Assembly: GCA_041395525.1 (NCBI GenBank)
Contig: JAWLAH010000007.1
Location: 65,954 to 129,953 of the forward strand
Reading direction: 5' to 3'
Source of the DNA: CADEED01 sp020442965
GTDB taxonomy: Bacteria; Pseudomonadota; Gammaproteobacteria; Steroidobacterales; Steroidobacteraceae
Length of the DNA: 64,000 bases
Under the pieces are notes generated by a model. The model saw only the letters and a program-made list of their open reading frames with translations, had not been told where the DNA came from and did not search any database. Within the stretch, counting starts at the first letter, position 1; the number at the start of each line of letters is the position of its first letter. A program made the position numbers and the translations under genes. Shown piece by piece: positions 60,962 through 64,000 of the stretch.

Positions 60962-63325
60962 ATGACGTCACTCATGCGCAAGTTGAGCCGCGAGCTGTGG
61001 CAACTCCGCGGGCAAATGATCTCGATCGCGTTCGTGGTCGCAACCGGCATCATGACCGTGGTCACGATGCGCGGCAGTTACGAAACCTTGATCGATGCGC
61101 AGCAGGCCTACTATCGCGACACCCGGTTTGCGGATGTCTGGTCCGCGGTCAAACGTGCACCGGATTTGCTGCGGCGGGAGATCGAGGCGCTGCCGGGCGT
61201 CGCGGCCGTCGCTACACGGGTGTCATTTTACGCGACACTCGATCTCGAAGGACTCGATGCGCCAGCGCAGGGCCACTTCATCTCACTGCCCGAACACGGT
61301 CGCCCAGTCGTTAACGACATTCGCCTGCGCAGCGGCCGCTACGTCGCGCCAGGCACGGCAGATGAGGTCATTGTCAGCGAGAAATTTGCGCAGGCGCGCG
61401 GTCTGCTGCCCGGTGACAGCATTCGGGCGGTTATCAACGGCCGGGCCCGCGACCTCGATATCGTCGGCATCGCAATTTCGCCCGAATACACCTACGCCGT
61501 GCCGCCGGGCTCACTCTATCCCGACGACCAGCGCTTCGGGATCCTGTGGATGAGCCGTGAGGTGTTAGGCCCGGCGTACGACATGGACGGTACATTCAAT
61601 GAGGTGATGCTGAGGCTCGCGCCTGACGCGAACGAGGACGCTGTCATCGCACGGCTCGACGCTCTGCTGGATCGCTATGGCGGACTCGGGGCTTACCCGC
61701 GGGCGGAACAGCCCTCGCATCTGATACTGCAGGGTGAACTCGACCAGAACCGGGTCATGGGCACGGCGATTCCGGCAGTCTTTCTCGGTGTTGCGGCTTT
61801 TCTGCTCAATCTGGTGCTGGGACGTCTCATCCGTACCCAGCGGGGCGAGATTGCCGTGCTCAAGGCATTCGGTTACCGCGATCGGGAGGTGGGCCTGCAC
61901 TACCTGCTGTTTGCACTCGTCGCCGTGGTCGCCGGCGCGATTCTCGGATCATTCGCGGGCGTGTGGTTAGGGCAGGCGTACATCAATATGTACGGCAAGT
62001 ATTTCGATTTCCCCAATCTGCACTACCGGCTCAGCTTGCCGTTGTTGCTGCTGGCGATCGGCGTGAGTCTCGTCGCGGCGATCGCGGGCGCGGTGGCGGC
62101 CGTGCGGCAGGCGATTGCCTTGCCGCCGGCTGAAGCCATGCGGCCGGAAGCGCCGGCGCGGTTCCACGCTGGCTGGCTGGAACGCACGGGATTGACGGCG
62201 TGGCTGCCATCGGCCGGACGCATGATCCTGCGCAATCTCGAGCGAAAGCCGATCCAGAGCCTGCTGTCCTCACTCGGCGTGGCGCTCTCAGTGGCGATTC
62301 TCATCATCGGGCTGTTCATGTTCGACGGCGTGAAGTTCATGATGAATCTGCAGTTTCGCGTCATTCAACGCGAGGACTTGACGCTCAGCTTCGACGAGCC
62401 GCGCGACGCGGCCGTTATCGACGATTTCCGCCATCTAAAAGGCGTAACGCGGGTCGAGGCATTTCGCACTGTTCCGGTACGCTTACGCGCGGCTCAGCGC
62501 GAACATCAGGTGAGTATCAACGGCATGGAGCCCGATGGTGAGCTGCGTCGCATCGTTGCGGCGAGCGGGCGCGTTCATCCGCTGCCGCTCGAGGGCGTGG
62601 TGCTGAGCGAGATTCTCGCGAAAAAGCTGCAAGTAACAACCGGTGACACGCTGCAGATCGACGTCCTTGAAGGACTGCGCAACAAGCGTAGCGTTGCGGT
62701 TGTCGGGATTGTCGAGGATTTTCTTGGGATGTCCGCCTACATGAATCGCGACTCGCTGCAGCGCCTGGTTGGCGGCCCAAGAATGATTTCGGGCGGCTAC
62801 CTGTCGGTGGCGGCAGATGCGCGACGCGAGCTCGAGCGGGAGCTCAAGAATCTGCCGGCTGTCGCCGGGGTTGCTTCACCCGCGTCGATGCTGGAGTCGT
62901 TCGAGAAGCAGATGGCCGACAGTCTATTTGTCGCGATTGGATTTTTGCTAGGGTTCGCCAGCGTGATCGCCATCGGTGTTGTCTACAATGGCGCGCGCAT
63001 CTCGCTGGCGGAGCGGGGTCGGGAACTGGCGAGCCTGCGTGTCATGGGCTTTCGGCGTCGCGAGACGGCCGTACTGTTGCTGGGCGAGCAGGCTGTGATC
63101 ACGCTGCTCGCCATTCCGATCGGCTGGTTGCTCGGCTATGGTCTGTCAATCGCCGTTGCCTCCTCGCTGCAGACCGAAACCTATCGGATCCCTTTCATGA
63201 TCAGTTCTGCCACCTACCTGATTTCAGCCGCGATAACGCTGGTCGCCGCCGTCGCGAGTGGTGCCATCGTCAAGCGCCGCGTCGATCGGCTCGATCTGGT
63301 TGCAGTTCTCAAGACGCGCGAGTAG
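60962..63325 (+). CDS. Large FtsX-domain ABC permease with two FtsX modules
   Basis: Product of 787 residues from ATG 60962 (MTSLMRKLSRELWQLRGQM). A first membrane helix (ISIAFVVATGIMTVVTM) is followed by a periplasmic MacB-PCD-like domain (about 45-270), a three-helix FtsX module (about 270-400), a fourth linker helix after ERTGLTAWLPSAGRMILRNLERKP, a second periplasmic domain (about 470-660) and a second FtsX module (about 670-785). This duplicated layout (10 helices) differs from MacB (4) and resembles large lipoprotein- or envelope-related permeases. The substrate is unknown. The adaptor starts 6 bases after its stop. Confidence 0.88.
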   Translation: MTSLMRKLSRELWQLRGQMISIAFVVATGIMTVVTMRGSYETLIDAQQAYYRDTRFADVWSAVKRAPDLLRREIEALPGVAAVATRVSFYATLDLEGLDAPAQGHFISLPEHGRPVVNDIRLRSGRYVAPGTADEVIVSEKFAQARGLLPGDSIRAVINGRARDLDIVGIAISPEYTYAVPPGSLYPDDQRFGILWMSREVLGPAYDMDGTFNEVMLRLAPDANEDAVIARLDALLDRYGGLGAYPRAEQPSHLILQGELDQNRVMGTAIPAVFLGVAAFLLNLVLGRLIRTQRGEIAVLKAFGYRDREVGLHYLLFALVAVVAGAILGSFAGVWLGQAYINMYGKYFDFPNLHYRLSLPLLLLAIGVSLVAAIAGAVAAVRQAIALPPAEAMRPEAPARFHAGWLERTGLTAWLPSAGRMILRNLERKPIQSLLSSLGVALSVAILIIGLFMFDGVKFMMNLQFRVIQREDLTLSFDEPRDAAVIDDFRHLKGVTRVEAFRTVPVRLRAAQREHQVSINGMEPDGELRRIVAASGRVHPLPLEGVVLSEILAKKLQVTTGDTLQIDVLEGLRNKRSVAVVGIVEDFLGMSAYMNRDSLQRLVGGPRMISGGYLSVAADARRELERELKNLPAVAGVASPASMLESFEKQMADSLFVAIGFLLGFASVIAIGVVYNGARISLAERGRELASLRVMGFRRRETAVLLLGEQAVITLLAIPIGWLLGYGLSIAVASSLQTETYRIPFMISSATYLISAAITLVAAVASGAIVKRRVDRLDLVAVLKTRE

Positions 63326-63331
63326 TTAGTT

Positions 63332-64000
63332 ATGGAGCCAGACAAATCACGCCGCGGGATATACCTGGGCCTTGCCGGACTGGCGGTGGTGGCGCTGCTG
63401 GTGGTGCTCCTGCGTCCGTCGGGGATCGCGGTCGATACGGCAACGGTGGCGCGCGGGACGCTCTCGGTCACGGTCGAGGAGCAGGGGCGCACGCGCGCAC
63501 GCGAGCGTTATACGGTGGCGGCGCCGATCACCGGGCGACTGTTGCGCACAAAGTTCGAGGCCGGAGATGGTGTGAAGGCCGGCGACGTGCTCGCACACAT
63601 TGCGCCGCCGCCCAACGATGCGCGCGCCACCGCGACTCTGCGCAGCGATCTTGCGTCTGCTCAGGCGCGCGCGCGCGCGGCTGCGGCGGCTCTGCGCGAG
63701 GCGGAGAGTGCCGACAAGTTGGCGAGCGTAGAGGCGGCACGCCGCGTGGATTTGTTTGCGAAGGGCCTGGTAAGCGCGGAGAGTCGCGACAGCTATTCAC
63801 AGAACGCGGCGGCTGAGCGTGCTCGCGCCAGCAGCGCGCGTGCCACGCTAGCGGCGGCTCGATCAGAAGTCGACAGCGCGCGTGCACGTCTGCTCGGGGT
63901 GAGCGGCACCGCAAACGCCGCGGTGACGATCGAGGTGCGCGCACCGGTCAGTGGCACCATTCTGCGCGTCGTCGAGGAGAGCGAGCGTGTCGTGCAAGCC
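63332..64000 (+). CDS. HlyD/MacA-type periplasmic adaptor (3' part cut by window edge)
   Basis: About 223 codons are visible. MEPDKSRRGIYLGLAGLAVVALLVVLLRP is a basic leader plus one membrane anchor. Then come a lipoyl-like half (TVAAPITGRLLRTKFEAGDGVKAGDVLAHI), a long alpha-helical hairpin (about 95-185, rich in A, R, S and E) and the second lipoyl half beginning with APVSGTILRVVEESERVV. It connects the ABC permease to an outer-membrane or periplasmic partner. The helical hairpin suggests a TolC-like channel partner, none of which is seen in this window. Confidence 0.9.
   Translation, partial: MEPDKSRRGIYLGLAGLAVVALLVVLLRPSGIAVDTATVARGTLSVTVEEQGRTRARERYTVAAPITGRLLRTKFEAGDGVKAGDVLAHIAPPPNDARATATLRSDLASAQARARAAAAALREAESADKLASVEAARRVDLFAKGLVSAESRDSYSQNAAAERARASSARATLAAARSEVDSARARLLGVSGTANAAVTIEVRAPVSGTILRVVEESERVVQA

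Noticed and set aside
1..64000. Frequent GTTAG/CTAAC words, many inside TTA leucine codons
   Set aside because: By a rough count they are not above what the base composition predicts; the TTA-G pairing follows from codons starting with G being common. A proper k-mer count would settle it.
1..64000. Search for CRISPR arrays, integrases, transposases, phage genes and toxin-antitoxin pairs
   Set aside because: None seen; gene order and composition look like an ordinary chromosome.

Overview
The window is a high-GC chromosomal segment of a gammaproteobacterium. A complete Mla phospholipid-transport locus, the dnaX-ybaB-recR block preceded by the SRP RNA, orn/rsgA, a divergent ppsA/ppsR pair, a BepA-type M48 protease and a CCA-encoding tRNA-Ser all point there. 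Family-level placement is a guess (Steroidobacterales/Nevskiales/Xanthomonadales-like). I saw no prophage, insertion sequence or CRISPR array.

Layout. 0-1.6 kb: start of a suf Fe-S assembly operon (sufR-sufB, minus strand) with a promoter that can be read. 1.7-6.8 kb: class I aldolase, then mlaFEDCB facing mlaA. 6.8-12.3 kb: M48/TPR protease, PhoH ATPase, PrxQ/Bcp, GcvR, dapA and a small lipoprotein. 12.3-15.1 kb: tRNA-Ser, SRP RNA, dnaX, ybaB, recR. 15.1-19.4 kb: TetR regulator with a perfect operator-like palindrome and a truncated efflux-adaptor remnant, an LpxR-like lipid A deacylase, and a flavocytochrome c sulfide dehydrogenase pair. 19.4-38.4 kb: housekeeping and central metabolism (rsgA, orn, Ser/Thr dehydratase, ppsA/ppsR, Prc protease, Gfo/Idh/MocA oxidoreductase, FrnE-like protein, FAD-linked oxidase, N-carbamoylputrescine amidase, cytochrome b561, NTP/NDP-antiporter-like carrier). 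38.4-41.8 kb: a molybdenum hydroxylase large subunit without its Fe-S partner, divergent from a heme protein with an unusual two-domain architecture. 43.5-50.9 kb: a stress/signalling island (DUF883, CHASE3-type histidine kinase, three response regulators, two lipoproteins, an unknown envelope protein, a PRC-barrel protein). 51-60 kb: an omega-amino-acid catabolic module (aminotransferase, mmsA, gabD, PuuR-type regulator) beside lrp, dadA, alr and an isochorismatase-fold hydrolase. 60.2-64 kb: a tripartite ABC exporter running off the right edge.

How genes work together. The 51-60 kb block reads as one pathway. An omega-amino acid (beta-alanine, GABA or similar) donates its amine to pyruvate. 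The resulting semialdehyde is oxidised by MmsA or GabD. The alanine produced can be racemised by Alr and oxidised back to pyruvate by DadA. The Mla genes, the LpxR-like enzyme, the BepA-like protease and Prc together maintain the outer membrane and periplasm.

Caution. Several genes carry small indels that break the frame while the protein sequence on both sides stays well conserved: phoH, dapA, the lipoprotein after dapA, the FAD oxidase, lrp, dadA, alr and the isochorismatase. The tRNA-Ser lacks its anticodon. Several indels in dapA, alr and the isochorismatase gene are one-base changes, some in short runs of G or C, and dapA is normally essential, so assembly error is the leading explanation, with recent gene decay as the alternative.
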